A stretch of 64,000 nt of DNA. Source: Nocardioides houyundeii. Lineage in GTDB: Bacteria; Actinomycetota; Actinomycetes; Propionibacteriales; Nocardioidaceae. A program made the position numbers and the translations under genes. Positions 27,623 to 36,578 of this stretch are shown here, piece after piece; within the stretch, counting starts at the first letter, position 1; each line of letters starts with the position of its first letter. The notes below the pieces were generated by a model. It made no database searches. It was given only the letters and a program-made list of their open reading frames with translations, and was not told the DNA's origin. The stretch lies in assembly GCF_002865585.1 (NCBI RefSeq), contig NZ_CP025581.1, positions 1,302,001-1,366,000 of the forward strand. The letters run 5' to 3'.

Positions 27623-29329
27623 GTGAGCACGTCCCCCAGTCATCCGACCCCGCCGTCCGAGCTGCGGGTCGGCGGCTACCGGCTGCTCGCCCGGCTCGGG
27701 GAGGGCGGCATGGGGGTGGTCCACCTCGCGCAGCGCCCCGGTGGCCGGCGGGTCGCGCTGAAGGTGATGCGACCCCACGTCGTGGGCGACCACGAGGCAC
27801 GCGAACGGCTCGCCCGCGAGGTCGCCTCGCTGTCGCGGATCCGCAGCCCGCGGGTGGCGGAGATCGTCGACGCCGACCCGTGGGGCGAGATCCCCTACGT
27901 CGCCACCCGGTACGTGCCCGGGCTCCCCCTGCACGACGCGGTGCAGCAGGAGGGGCCGATCACCGGCATCGACCTCGACTGGTTCGCGCGGTGCCTGGTC
28001 GAGGCACTGGGCGACGTCCACGGCGCCGGGGTGCTGCACCGGGACGTCAAGCCCTCCAACGTGCTCATGGAGGGCCGGGCCCCGGTGCTCATCGACTTCG
28101 GTCTCGCCCGGGTGGCCGACGACCCGCGCCTGACCCAGACCGGGTGGCTGATCGGCACTCCGGGATACCTGGCGCCGGAGATCCTGCACGGCGAGGACGC
28201 CTCCGCCGCCTCCGACATCCACTCCCTGGCGGCCACGATCGCCTTCGCCGGCACCGGACGCGCGCCCTTCGGTCGCGGTCCGGCGATGGCCATCATGGAC
28301 CGGGTACGGCGCGGCGAGCACGACCTCTCCGGTCTTCCCGAGCGGCTGCGCGAGGTCGTGCAGGCGGCCCTGGACCCCGAACCCGAACGGCGGCCGGTAC
28401 TGGCCGAGGTGCTCGACTGGCTGGAGGGCCGGCGCCCGAGCGGGCCGTGGGACCCCGTCGACGACCTGTTCACCGCGCCGCTGGTCGCAGTGGCCTGGCC
28501 CGAGGTGGCAGCCGAACCCGCTCCCGAGGACTCCGCGCCCGAGGACAGAGAGCCGACCGCCCGCTTCGAGACCCCGACCCTCGTCGACCACTCGCGCGCC
28601 GACCTCTACGACGACCGGGCGCACGACGACCGGGCGTACGACGACCGGGCGTACGACGACCGGGCGTACGCGGCTGATCGTCGCGAGGGCGATGAGCCGG
28701 TCGAGGACCTGCTGCCCTGGGACCAGACGCCCGAGGTGGCCGAGCACACCGGGCTGGGCGAGCGTGCCCGCCGGCTGACCCTGCTCGGTGGCCTCGGCGC
28801 CGCAGTGGCCGGGGCCAGCGCCGTGGCGCCGTACGTGACGATCGCGGTGACGATGCTGGTGGTGTGGCTGCTGCGCAGCGGCTCGCTGGCGGCCTCCGCG
28901 GCCGGGGAGCGGCGCCGGCTCCGGGGACGTCGCTGGTACGACGGCGTGCAGCTCACCCTCGCCGCCCCCTGGCACCTGGCGGCCTCGATCCCGGGGACGC
29001 TGCTGCTGGGACTCTGGGCCGCTGGGATCGGGGCGGCCGCCGCGCTGCTGTGCTTCGCGGTGGCACTGTCCGCCGGCACCTCGCTGAGCGTGATCGGCGG
29101 CGCGTTCGCCCTGGGACTGTGGCTGGGCCCCGGCGGCGGTCGGGTACGGCGGCCGGTGCGCCGCGTCCTGACCCCGCTGGCGGCCACCCCCGTGGTCTGG
29201 CTGGTCGCGGCGGCCGTGGTGCTGGCGACCGCCTCCGGCTTCTGGGCGCTGGCCGGGCAGCAGGAGGTCAGCTGGGCGCCGTGGTCCGGGGCGCCGTGGC
29301 AGGGGATCAGCCTCTCCGACCTGCTGTGA
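27623..29329 (+). CDS. membrane-anchored serine/threonine protein kinase
   Basis: 568 residues from GTG 27623. The kinase domain spans residues 18-280: glycine loop GEGGMGVVH, Lys47, HRDVKPSNVLME, DFGLARVADD and GTPGYLAPEILHGEDASAASD. A Pro/Glu-rich linker with four 5-residue repeats (DDRAY type) follows. The C-terminal 190 residues hold about five hydrophobic spans. This PknB-like architecture has no extracellular sensor domain but a multi-span end, so the signal may be intramembrane. It stands alone between ilvE and the cimA leader. Targets unknown. Confidence 0.93.
   Translation: MSTSPSHPTPPSELRVGGYRLLARLGEGGMGVVHLAQRPGGRRVALKVMRPHVVGDHEARERLAREVASLSRIRSPRVAEIVDADPWGEIPYVATRYVPGLPLHDAVQQEGPITGIDLDWFARCLVEALGDVHGAGVLHRDVKPSNVLMEGRAPVLIDFGLARVADDPRLTQTGWLIGTPGYLAPEILHGEDASAASDIHSLAATIAFAGTGRAPFGRGPAMAIMDRVRRGEHDLSGLPERLREVVQAALDPEPERRPVLAEVLDWLEGRRPSGPWDPVDDLFTAPLVAVAWPEVAAEPAPEDSAPEDREPTARFETPTLVDHSRADLYDDRAHDDRAYDDRAYDDRAYAADRREGDEPVEDLLPWDQTPEVAEHTGLGERARRLTLLGGLGAAVAGASAVAPYVTIAVTMLVVWLLRSGSLAASAAGERRRLRGRRWYDGVQLTLAAPWHLAASIPGTLLLGLWAAGIGAAAALLCFAVALSAGTSLSVIGGAFALGLWLGPGGGRVRRPVRRVLTPLAATPVVWLVAAAVVLATASGFWALAGQQEVSWAPWSGAPWQGISLSDLL
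28610..28669 (+). repeat. Four 15-bp tandem repeats in the kinase linker
   Basis: The unit GACGACCGGGCGTAC occurs four times head to tail (first copy with one change), encoding Asp-Asp-Arg-Ala-Tyr/His. It keeps the reading frame and lies between the kinase domain and the membrane part. Copy number is likely to vary between strains. Confidence 0.9.
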
Positions 29330-29394
29330 GCGGGGCTCACCCACCGGGGCCGGATCGCGAGATCGTGCCGGCGCCGGCAGTGGGTCGTGGCACC

Positions 29395-29430
29395 ATGGGC
29401 CCCATGCAGATGCAGGGGATCATTCGCTAG
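29395..29430 (+). CDS. cimA leader peptide with Ile-Ile (MGPMQMQGIIR)
   Basis: Open from ATG 29395 (or the in-frame ATG 29404, giving MQMQGIIR) to TAG 29430. The two adjacent isoleucine codons are ATC and ATT; ATT is rare here. A 9-bp hairpin starts at the stop codon and a terminator with seven T follows. The gene behind it, citramalate synthase, commits carbon to isoleucine, so an Ile-sensing leader makes biological sense. Confidence 0.75.
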   Translation: MGPMQMQGIIR

Positions 29431-29481
29431 CGCGTCGAGCTGATTCGACGCGCAACCTTCCGTGCCACGGGAGGTTTTTTT
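29430..29481 (+). terminator. cimA attenuator hairpins
   Basis: First stem GCGCGTCGA (29430-29438) pairs exactly with TCGACGCGC (29445-29453) over a six-base loop. The second stem AACCTTCCG (29454-29462) pairs with CGGGAGGTT (29468-29476, one G-T pair) over TGCCA, leading into seven T (29475-29481). This pause-plus-terminator order matches classical attenuators. cimA starts 30 bases later. Confidence 0.82.
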
Positions 29482-29510
29482 GTTGCACAGACCAGACGAG
29501 AGAAGTCGTG

Positions 29511-31094
29511 ATGGACCTGCAGGGCTCGTTCCACGTGTACGACACCACGCTGCGCGACGGCGCTCAGCAGGAGGGGCTCAACCTCTCCGTGGCTGACAAG
29601 CTGACCATCGCGCGACAGCTCGACGGGCTCGGCGTGGGATACATCGAGGGGGGATGGCCGGGCGCCAACCCCAAGGACACCGAGTTCTTCCGGCGGGCCG
29701 CGGCCGAGCTGGACCTGCGCCACGCGAGGCTCACCGCCTTCGGCTCCACCCGCCGCGCCGGCGTCCGGGCCGCCGACGACCCGATGGTCGCGGCGCTGCG
29801 CGACTCGGGCGCCTCCGTGGTCACCCTGGTGGCCAAGTCGCACGACCGGCACGTGGAGCTGGCCCTGCGGACCACGCTGGAGGAGAACCTCGCGATGGTC
29901 AGCGACACCGTGTCCCACCTGCGAGCCGAGGGCCAGACGGTCTTCCTGGACGCCGAGCACTTCTTCGACGGCTACCGCGCCAACCGGTCCTACGCCCTGG
30001 AGGTGCTGCGCGCCGCCTACGAGGCCGGTGCCGAGGTGGCTGCGCTGTGCGACACCAACGGCGGGATGCTGCCCGGGTGGGTCTCCGACGTGGTCCACGA
30101 CGTCATCGAGACCACGGGTGGCCGCGTCGGGATCCACTGCCACAACGACACCGGCTGCGCGGTGGCCAACACGCTGGCCGCCGTCGAGGCCGGCGCCAGC
30201 CACGTGCAGGGCACCATCAACGGCTACGGCGAGCGGACCGGCAACGCCGACCTGATCTCGGTGGTTGCCAACCTCCAGCTCAAGCTGGACCGGCCCGTGC
30301 TGCCCGAAGGGCTGCTGCGCGAGGCGACCCGGATCGCGCACGCCGTGGCGGAGGTGACCAACTTCCCGCCAGCCAGCCGCCAGCCCTACGTGGGCACCTC
30401 GGCGTTCACCCACAAGGCGGGGCTGCACGCGAGCGCGATCAAGGTCGACCCGGACCTCTACCAGCACATGGACCCCGCGGGCGTGGGCAACGACATGCGG
30501 CTCCTGGTCTCCGACATGGCCGGGCGGGCCTCGATCGAGCTCAAGGGCCGCGAGCTCGGGTTCGACCTCTCCGGTGACCGCGAGCTCGTCACCCGGGTGA
30601 CCGACCGGGTCAAGGCGATGGAGCAGTCCGGCTACACCTTCGAGGCCGCCGACGCCTCCTTCGAGCTGTTGCTGGTCGAGGAGGTGGAGGGTCGCCGCCC
30701 CTCCTACTTCGAGGTGGAGTCGTGGCGGGTCATCACCGAGACGCTCCCCAGCGGCGAGGAGGCGGTCTCCGAGGCAACGGTCAAGCTGGTCTCCTCCGGG
30801 GTGCGGTTCGTGGTCACCGGGGAGGGCAACGGACCGGTCAACGCCCTGGACGAGGCGCTGCGCTCGGCCATCTCGCAGGCCTACCCGGAGGTCGCCAAGT
30901 TCGAGCTGATCGACTACAAGGTCCGCATCCTCGACGCCGGTCACGGGACCGATGCCATCACCCGGGTGCTGATCGAGACCACCGATGGCGAGTCCTCGTG
31001 GGTGACGGTCGGCGTGGGTCACAACGTGATCGAGGCATCCTGGGGTGCTCTCGTGGACGGCCTCACCTTCGGGCTGCGTCGGCACCACGTCTGA
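29511..31094 (+). CDS. cimA: (R)-citramalate synthase
   Basis: 527 residues from ATG 29511 (GTG 29508 is possible). A DRE-TIM metallolyase condensing pyruvate and acetyl-CoA to citramalate for threonine-independent isoleucine synthesis. The catalytic motif is YDTTLRDGAQQEGLNLS at the start. GIHCHNDTGCAVANTLAAVEAGASHVQGTINGYGERTGN carries the metal histidines. A C-terminal LeuA-type regulatory domain (about residues 400-520) senses the end product. The length and the EGLNLS motif favour CimA over LeuA. LeuCD and LeuB in this window would process its product. Confidence 0.94.
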   Translation: MDLQGSFHVYDTTLRDGAQQEGLNLSVADKLTIARQLDGLGVGYIEGGWPGANPKDTEFFRRAAAELDLRHARLTAFGSTRRAGVRAADDPMVAALRDSGASVVTLVAKSHDRHVELALRTTLEENLAMVSDTVSHLRAEGQTVFLDAEHFFDGYRANRSYALEVLRAAYEAGAEVAALCDTNGGMLPGWVSDVVHDVIETTGGRVGIHCHNDTGCAVANTLAAVEAGASHVQGTINGYGERTGNADLISVVANLQLKLDRPVLPEGLLREATRIAHAVAEVTNFPPASRQPYVGTSAFTHKAGLHASAIKVDPDLYQHMDPAGVGNDMRLLVSDMAGRASIELKGRELGFDLSGDRELVTRVTDRVKAMEQSGYTFEAADASFELLLVEEVEGRRPSYFEVESWRVITETLPSGEEAVSEATVKLVSSGVRFVVTGEGNGPVNALDEALRSAISQAYPEVAKFELIDYKVRILDAGHGTDAITRVLIETTDGESSWVTVGVGHNVIEASWGALVDGLTFGLRRHHV

Positions 31095-31176
31095 TCCCGG
31101 CACCGGCCGTCTCGACCGGCCGTCCACAGGCAGGGGTGGAGGATTCAACCTCCCTGTCGCTGGGAAGGGTGCGCGT

Positions 31177-33105
31177 ATGCGATCGAGTCTCACCCCGCCC
31201 CACGCGCGCGTGCTGCTGTCCTGCCTCCTGCTCGGCCTCGGCGTGAGCGTGCTCGCCCTACCGGTGCCCGCTCACGCCACGGTCGCCGAAGGGGAGGAGG
31301 CGGGCCGGATGGTGCTGGTGCTCGACTCCTCGGGATCGATGAAGGAGCAGGCTGGCGGCACGACCAAGATCCAGGCGGCGAAGGAGGCGCTCGGCCTGGT
31401 GGTCGAGCAGCTCCCGGAGGACGCCGAGGTCGGGATCAGGGTCTTCGGCGCCGAGGTCTTCGACCGCAGCAAGCCCGGCGCGTGCACCGACAGCCAGAAC
31501 GTCGTGCCGGTGGGTCCGCTGGACCGTGGGGCGCTGACCGCGGCCGTCGCCGACTACCAGCCGTACGGCGAGACCCCCATCGGTCACGCTCTGGGGGAGG
31601 CGGCCAAGGACCTGGGCCCCGGGGCCGAGGGTGAGCGTCGCACGATCGTGCTCCTCTCCGACGGGGAGCCGACCTGCCAGCCCGACCCGTGCAAGGTGGC
31701 GGAGCGGCTCGCCAAGCAGGGGGTCGACCTGGCCATCAACGTCGTCGGCCTGGATGTGTCGGGCAAGGCCCGCGAGGCGCTGCAGTGCATCGCGCGTGCG
31801 GGCAACGGGGACTACTACGACGCCGGGTCCGCCGACGAGCTGGCCAACAGCCTGATCAAGGTCAGCGTCCGCGACCTGCGTGGCTTCCGGCTGACGGGGG
31901 AGCGCGTCGAGGGCGGCACCACCCCCCAGGACGCCCTGCCGATCGAGCCGGGGACCTACGTCGACACCTCCCTGCCCGAAGAGGGTCTGCGCTACTACCT
32001 GGTCGACCGGCCCGAGGGGGGCGGGGTCTCGTTCTCGGCCTTGGTGCGCCCGCCGAAGGGGGACGAGAACTGGAACACCGTGGTCAGCGTCTCCCTGCTG
32101 ACCCCCGACGGCCAGCGGTGTGCCCATTCCTACGCCCAGTCCCTGCAGGTCCTCGGGATGACGCCGCTGACCTCCACCGCTGTCACCTTCAACCCGTTCG
32201 CCCAGACCCGGCTCGCCAGTGAGGAGTGCGTGGCGGCTCCGCAGCTGCTCGCGGCCGTCTCCAGCAAGGCCGGGGTCGGTGACTACCGCCTGCAGGTGAG
32301 CACCCAGCCCGCGGTGCAGAACGCCGACGCCCTGCCGGGTCCGGTGGCGGACGAGGGTGACTGGATCGACGTCGTCGACGTCGCGACGGCAGGCCCCCGA
32401 GAGCCGGTGGTGGGCGGGGTCAACTTCGATGACGCGCCCGAGCTGGTGCCCGGTACGACGTACTCGGACTCGCTCCGTCCCTCGGAGGTGCTGGTCTACA
32501 AGGTGCGTGCGGGCTACGGCCAGGCGGTCCGGCTCAGCGCCAGCCTGGGCACCGACCCGCAGGCAGCCTCGGTGGTGGGCCTCCAGGGCCCGCACGTCAC
32601 ACTCCACTCCTACTCCGGACTCGGGCAGCGGCTGACCCAGGTCAACGAGCCCGACAAGGGCGTCAGGAGCTCGGAGTTCTACAACGGTGGCGAGCCGCGC
32701 CTGCTGACCGCCGTGGTGCCACCGATCCGGGTGCGCAACGTGGAGTCACCTCAGCCCGGCGTCCGTACGCTCATCCAGGACGGCTACCAGTACTTCGCCC
32801 TCGGCATGGCCCGCGCGGTCAGCGCGCAGGACGCTCAGTTCGCCGCACCCGTCACCATCTCCGCCGAGCTGGTGGGGGAGGTCGAGGGAGAGCCCGAGTA
32901 CGCCGGAGACGTGGCGGGGCCCGGCGACGAGGGAGCCGCGGCCGCCGAGGACGGGGGGACGTCCGAGACGCCCGACCAGAGCTCGAACCAGGCCGCGGTG
33001 GAGAGCGACGACCCTGCCCCGGTGGTGTGGTGGACCCTCGGCGGCCTGGGGGTGCTGCTCCTGGCTGCGGCGGCCGTGGTCCTGGTCCGGCGTTCGCGCG
33101 CATAG
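31177..33105 (+). CDS. secreted, membrane-anchored VWA-domain protein
   Basis: 642 residues from ATG 31177. Sec signal at residues 1-35 (LLSCLLLGLGVSVLALPVPAHA). VWA domain at residues 44-235 with MIDAS motif LVLDSSGSMKE, TPIGHAL and LLSDGEPTC. It then has about 340 residues of beta-rich domains, an acidic/Ser linker, one membrane helix (VVWWTLGGLGVLLLAAAAVVLV) and a basic tail RRSRA. Hence an extracellular, metal-dependent binding protein anchored at its C-terminus. Partner unknown. Ten bases ahead of the amidase, perhaps cotranscribed. Confidence 0.88.
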   Translation: MRSSLTPPHARVLLSCLLLGLGVSVLALPVPAHATVAEGEEAGRMVLVLDSSGSMKEQAGGTTKIQAAKEALGLVVEQLPEDAEVGIRVFGAEVFDRSKPGACTDSQNVVPVGPLDRGALTAAVADYQPYGETPIGHALGEAAKDLGPGAEGERRTIVLLSDGEPTCQPDPCKVAERLAKQGVDLAINVVGLDVSGKAREALQCIARAGNGDYYDAGSADELANSLIKVSVRDLRGFRLTGERVEGGTTPQDALPIEPGTYVDTSLPEEGLRYYLVDRPEGGGVSFSALVRPPKGDENWNTVVSVSLLTPDGQRCAHSYAQSLQVLGMTPLTSTAVTFNPFAQTRLASEECVAAPQLLAAVSSKAGVGDYRLQVSTQPAVQNADALPGPVADEGDWIDVVDVATAGPREPVVGGVNFDDAPELVPGTTYSDSLRPSEVLVYKVRAGYGQAVRLSASLGTDPQAASVVGLQGPHVTLHSYSGLGQRLTQVNEPDKGVRSSEFYNGGEPRLLTAVVPPIRVRNVESPQPGVRTLIQDGYQYFALGMARAVSAQDAQFAAPVTISAELVGEVEGEPEYAGDVAGPGDEGAAAAEDGGTSETPDQSSNQAAVESDDPAPVVWWTLGGLGVLLLAAAAVVLVRRSRA

Positions 33106-33115
33106 GGTCGCCGGT

Positions 33116-34501
33116 ATGGCCGAGCTGCACGACCTGACCGCCCTGGAGCAGGGCGCGGCGGTACGACGCGGGGAGGTGTCGCCCCTCGAGCTCGTGGAGC
33201 ACTACCTGGCCCGGGCCGACACCGTCGGCGCGTTCGTCACCCGGGTGCCAGAGCTGGCCCTCGCCCGCGCCCGGGCGCTCCCGGACGGTGGTGGGTCTCC
33301 GCTGCACGGGGTGCCCACGGCGATCAAGGACCTAAACCCCACAGCCGGCGTGCGCACGACCTTCGGGTCCGCGGCCTACCACGACCACGTGCCCGAGACC
33401 TCCGACGACGTCACCAGCTCCATCGAGGCCGCCGGCATGGTCTGGCTGGGCAAGACCAGCACGCCGGAGTTCGGTTCACCCTGCTACACCGAGCCCGAGG
33501 GCCTGCCGGCGGCGGTGACCCCGTGGGACCGCACCCGCATGGCCGGCGGCTCCTCGGGCGGCGCGGCGGCCGCGGTGGCCGCCGGGCTGGTCCCGGTGGC
33601 CCAGGGCTCCGACGGCGGCGGTTCGATCCGGATCCCCGCGTCGTGCTGCGGGCTCGTGGGGCTGAAGCCCTCGCGGGGCCGGATCAGTGGCGCCCCGATG
33701 TACGGCGACCCGGTGGGTCTGGCCACGGCGGGATCACTGGCCCGCACCGTGCGGGACGCGGCCGCCCTGCTCGACGTGCTGGCCGGGCGCCGGGTGGGTG
33801 ATCCCAGCTGGGCTCCCGAGCCGAGCACCACCTTCCTGGCAGCCTGCGACGCCGCCCCGGGACGCCTGCGGGTGGCGCGCTTCTCGGCCCCGATCATCGC
33901 CGAGACCGACGTCGACGTCGAGTGCCTGCAGGCCTGGGAGGACGCCTCGGCGCTGCTGGAGTCGCTGGGCCACGTGGTCGAGGACGTGCCGGTGCCGCTG
34001 GACCGCGCCGCGGTCGGCGTCTTCGAGACCTGCTGGGCAGTGCTCACCGCCCTCTCCAGCGCGCCTCCCGGCCGGGAGCAGCAGCTGCGTCCGCTGACCC
34101 GCTGGCTCAGCGGGCGAGGCCATGCGGTCACGGCGCCGGAGTTCGGGCTGGCCATCGGGCAGCTGCGGCGGCTTGCGGCCCAGGCCCTGACCGCGCTGGC
34201 GCCGTACGACCTGGTGCTCACCCCGACCCTGGCCTCACCCCCGCTGCCGGTCGGGGCGCTGCGCGACGACGCGGACCCGGCCGCCGACTTCGCGGCACAG
34301 AAGGCCTTCACCCCGTGGACCTCGGCCTGGAACGTGACCGGGATGCCCGCGGTCTCGCTGCCCCTGCACTGGACGCCGACGGGACTGCCGGTCGGGGTGA
34401 TGCTGGCGGCCCGGCCCGCCGAGGAGGCGCTCCTGCTGGCGGTCTCCGCCCAGGTCGAGGCCGCTGTCCCCTGGGCGCACCGTCGGCCTCCGGGCTGGTG
34501 A
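33116..34501 (+). CDS. amidase signature family hydrolase
   Basis: 461 residues from ATG 33116. The Ser-Ser-Lys triad is visible: Lys in LHGVPTAIKDLNPTAG, Ser in MAGGSSGGAAAAVAAGL, and the nucleophile Ser in GSDGGGSIRIPASCCGLVGLKPSRGR. The C-terminal TSAWNVTGMPAVSLPLHW is also typical. It could be an aliphatic or aryl amidase. It is not GatA of the Gln-tRNA amidotransferase, because no gatB or gatC is adjacent and the sequence is of the general amidase type. Confidence 0.92.
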   Translation: MAELHDLTALEQGAAVRRGEVSPLELVEHYLARADTVGAFVTRVPELALARARALPDGGGSPLHGVPTAIKDLNPTAGVRTTFGSAAYHDHVPETSDDVTSSIEAAGMVWLGKTSTPEFGSPCYTEPEGLPAAVTPWDRTRMAGGSSGGAAAAVAAGLVPVAQGSDGGGSIRIPASCCGLVGLKPSRGRISGAPMYGDPVGLATAGSLARTVRDAAALLDVLAGRRVGDPSWAPEPSTTFLAACDAAPGRLRVARFSAPIIAETDVDVECLQAWEDASALLESLGHVVEDVPVPLDRAAVGVFETCWAVLTALSSAPPGREQQLRPLTRWLSGRGHAVTAPEFGLAIGQLRRLAAQALTALAPYDLVLTPTLASPPLPVGALRDDADPAADFAAQKAFTPWTSAWNVTGMPAVSLPLHWTPTGLPVGVMLAARPAEEALLLAVSAQVEAAVPWAHRRPPGW

Positions 34502-34511
34502 GGCGTCCCGG

Positions 34512-35135
34512 TCAGTCGTCGCCGATGCCGCGCGCGTGCAGTGCCTCACCGGTGTGCCGGGCGTGCGCGACCGAGCGGATCACCATCGGGGTCAGCAGTG
34601 CTCGGGGGTCCCGCTCCAGGCCCCGGGCCCGGGCCGCGGCCCTGGTCTCCTGGGCGATCTCCATGGTGGTGGGGATGGCACGCAGCACCAGGCTGAAGGC
34701 CAGCGCCACCCGCTCGGGATTCACCCCGACGCGGCTCAGGGGGCGCAGGCCGTGGGTGATGGCGTCCAGGATCGCGTCCACGCCGGTGGTGGCCGTCAGC
34801 ACCGTGGCGAGCAGGACCAGGGCGACGAGGTCGGCGACCTGCTCCACGGCCAGCGCCCAGTTGCGCTGCCAGGCCGCGAAGGCGGCCAGCATCAGCGCGA
34901 CGAGCAGGATGCCGCGCAGTGCGCGCAGCGTGAGGCGCAGTCCCATGCCGGAGGAGGCGACGACCGCGACGGAGACCGCGAGGGCGCCCAGGGCGGTGCC
35001 GGGACCGCGCAGCGCCACCACCACGACGCTGGCCAGCATCAGGCCCACCAGCTTGGCGCCGGCGGGCAGCCGGTGCAGCCAGGTGTGGCCGGGCCGGTAG
35101 CTGCCCAGCAGCAGGGCGCTGGTGCCCTGACTCAT
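34512..35135 (-). CDS. bioN: ECF transporter transmembrane (T) component, BioN
   Basis: 207 residues from ATG 35135, overlapping the ATPase stop by four bases. About five hydrophobic spans, then the coupling helices with the two Ala-Arg-Gly motifs typical of ECF T components (AAARARGLERD and EALHARGIGDD). With BioM and BioY it forms the biotin uptake complex: T couples ATP hydrolysis to the biotin-binding S component. Confidence 0.92.
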   Translation of the reverse strand: MSQGTSALLLGSYRPGHTWLHRLPAGAKLVGLMLASVVVVALRGPGTALGALAVSVAVVASSGMGLRLTLRALRGILLVALMLAAFAAWQRNWALAVEQVADLVALVLLATVLTATTGVDAILDAITHGLRPLSRVGVNPERVALAFSLVLRAIPTTMEIAQETRAAARARGLERDPRALLTPMVIRSVAHARHTGEALHARGIGDD

Positions 35136-35821
35136 GCTGTCGCCCGGTAGTGCGCCACCGCGTCGCTCGCGCTCCCGTCGAAGACCACCCGGCCCTGCGA
35201 CATCACCAGGGCCCGGTCGCAGCGCGCGGCCAGGTCGAGGTCGTGGGTGAGCAGCACCAGCTGCTGGGGGAGCGCCAGCAGCAGGTCCCCGATGAGCCGG
35301 CTGTTGGCCAGGTCCAGCAGGGTGGTCGGCTCGTCGGCGACCACGACCTCGGGGTCGCAGGCCAGCACGCCGGCGATCGCCAGCAGCTGGCGCTGACCGC
35401 CGGACAGGGCGTGCACGCTGCGGTCGGCCAGCTCGGCGATCCCGAAGGAGTCCAGCACGGCCACCGCGGCGCGGCGGCGCTCTTCCTTGTCCTTGTGGGC
35501 GCGGCGCAACGACAGTGCGACGTCCTCCACCACCGTGGGCATCACCAGCTGCGCCGAGGGGTCGGTGAACACGAAGCCCACGCGGCGACGCACTTCGCGG
35601 CCCTGCGTGGCAGCGTCGAGGTCTCCGACCCGCACGTGCCCCGCCGAGGGGGTGACCAGGCCGTTGAGCAGCCGTGCCAGCGTGGACTTGCCCGACCCGT
35701 TGGGGCCGATCAGGGCGATGCGCTGCTCGGTGAGGACCAGCGACGTCTCCTGCACGATGACCAGCTCGCCGTCGGTGGTGGGGGCGGTGACGACCACGCG
35801 GTCCAGCTCGATGCGGCTCAC
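35132..35821 (-). CDS. bioM: ECF biotin transporter ATPase, BioM
   Basis: 229 residues from GTG 35821, overlapping the bioY stop. Walker A ALIGPNGSGKSTLARLLNGL, Q-loop region VGFVFTDPSAQLVMPTVVEDV, signature ALSGGQRQLLAIAGVL and Walker B VVVADEPTTLLD. Short ABC protein of the ECF A type. The longer frame to 36358 is a shadow of bioY. Confidence 0.94.
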   Translation of the reverse strand: MSRIELDRVVVTAPTTDGELVIVQETSLVLTEQRIALIGPNGSGKSTLARLLNGLVTPSAGHVRVGDLDAATQGREVRRRVGFVFTDPSAQLVMPTVVEDVALSLRRAHKDKEERRRAAVAVLDSFGIAELADRSVHALSGGQRQLLAIAGVLACDPEVVVADEPTTLLDLANSRLIGDLLLALPQQLVLLTHDLDLAARCDRALVMSQGRVVFDGSASDAVAHYRATA

Positions 35822-36429
35822 GCGGTGATGGTCTCCCGTGGCTTCTCGGCGCCGGTACGCCGGGTGCCCAGCAGGTCGGGGAACGCGCGGTGCACCGCGG
35901 TGGCCACCAGGGCCATCGCGATGTTCTTGAGCACGTCGCCGATCCAGAAGATCTTGTCGGTGTCCCACGCCGCCGACCAGCTCATCGGTGCGCGCCAGAC
36001 CAGGCCGGCCATGCCCAGGGTGTGGATGAACAGGGCGCTGCTGACCAGGCCGGCGGCGAAGAGCAGGGGAGTGGAGGTGGCGACCTGCTTGCGCGGCAGT
36101 CGCTGCACCAGGAACCCGCAGCAGAGGGCGGCCAGGGGGAAGCCGACCAGGTAGCCCACGGTCGGGCCCTGGAAGACGGCCAGGCCCGCTCGGCCACCGG
36201 AGAACACCGGCAGTCCAGCGGCCCCGACGGCGAGGTAGAGCAGCACCGCCAGGAGGCCGCGGCGAGCGCCCAGGACGGCGCCGGCCAGCAGCACGCCGAA
36301 GGTCTGGAGGGTGATCGGCACCGGGCCCGTCAGCTTGATCGACGGCAGGATGGCGCACACGCAGATGAGCGCCGCGAATCCGGCGATCAGCGCGATGTCG
36401 GTGCTGGAGCGGCGGTTGCCGGAGGTCAT
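35818..36429 (-). CDS. bioY: biotin transporter substrate-binding component BioY
   Basis: 203 residues from ATG 36429; the frame is open to 36519 but that part covers the operator. Six membrane helices with family blocks SIKLTGPVPITLQTFGVLLAGAVLG near residue 35, GGRAGLAVFQGPTVGYLVGFPLAA, and the C-terminal DTDKIFWIGDVLKNIAMAL. First gene of bioY-bioM-bioN, joined by four-base overlaps. Probably repressed by the divergent TetR protein when biotin is sufficient. Confidence 0.96.
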   Translation of the reverse strand: MTSGNRRSSTDIALIAGFAALICVCAILPSIKLTGPVPITLQTFGVLLAGAVLGARRGLLAVLLYLAVGAAGLPVFSGGRAGLAVFQGPTVGYLVGFPLAALCCGFLVQRLPRKQVATSTPLLFAAGLVSSALFIHTLGMAGLVWRAPMSWSAAWDTDKIFWIGDVLKNIAMALVATAVHRAFPDLLGTRRTGAEKPRETITA

Positions 36430-36463
36430 GGGAGGACTCTCTTGCCGGGCGTCCAGGCGAAAC

Positions 36464-36491
36464 TGAACGATGGTCAGGTGAACGGCGTTCA
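36464..36491. promoter_or_regulatory. BioQ-type operator in the bioY-tetR gap
   Basis: TGAAC-GGC-GTTCA (36479-36491) is a perfect palindrome that agrees closely with the BioQ box of corynebacteria and mycobacteria (TGAAC-N3-GTTAC/GTTCA type). A weaker copy, TGAAC-GAT-GGTCA, lies at 36464-36476. The gap is 149 bases and divergent, so one site could control both directions. Confidence 0.8.
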
Positions 36492-36578
36492 GGTTAGGCT
36501 GAGTCCCACAGTGCGTCAACCGCTGTATGCCACGTCACACTCGCTCTCGGCGAGCACCCTCACCGGACCGGAGGTCAG

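Noticed and set aside
29508..31094. 2-isopropylmalate synthase (leuA) instead of cimA
   Set aside because: The N-terminal DTTLRDGAQQEGLNLS block and the overall length fit CimA; the leader codes for Ile rather than Leu.
33116..34501. GatA subunit of Glu-tRNA(Gln) amidotransferase, given gltX and tRNA-Gln nearby
   Set aside because: No gatB or gatC beside it, it is 6 kb from gltX, and the sequence is of the general amidase type.
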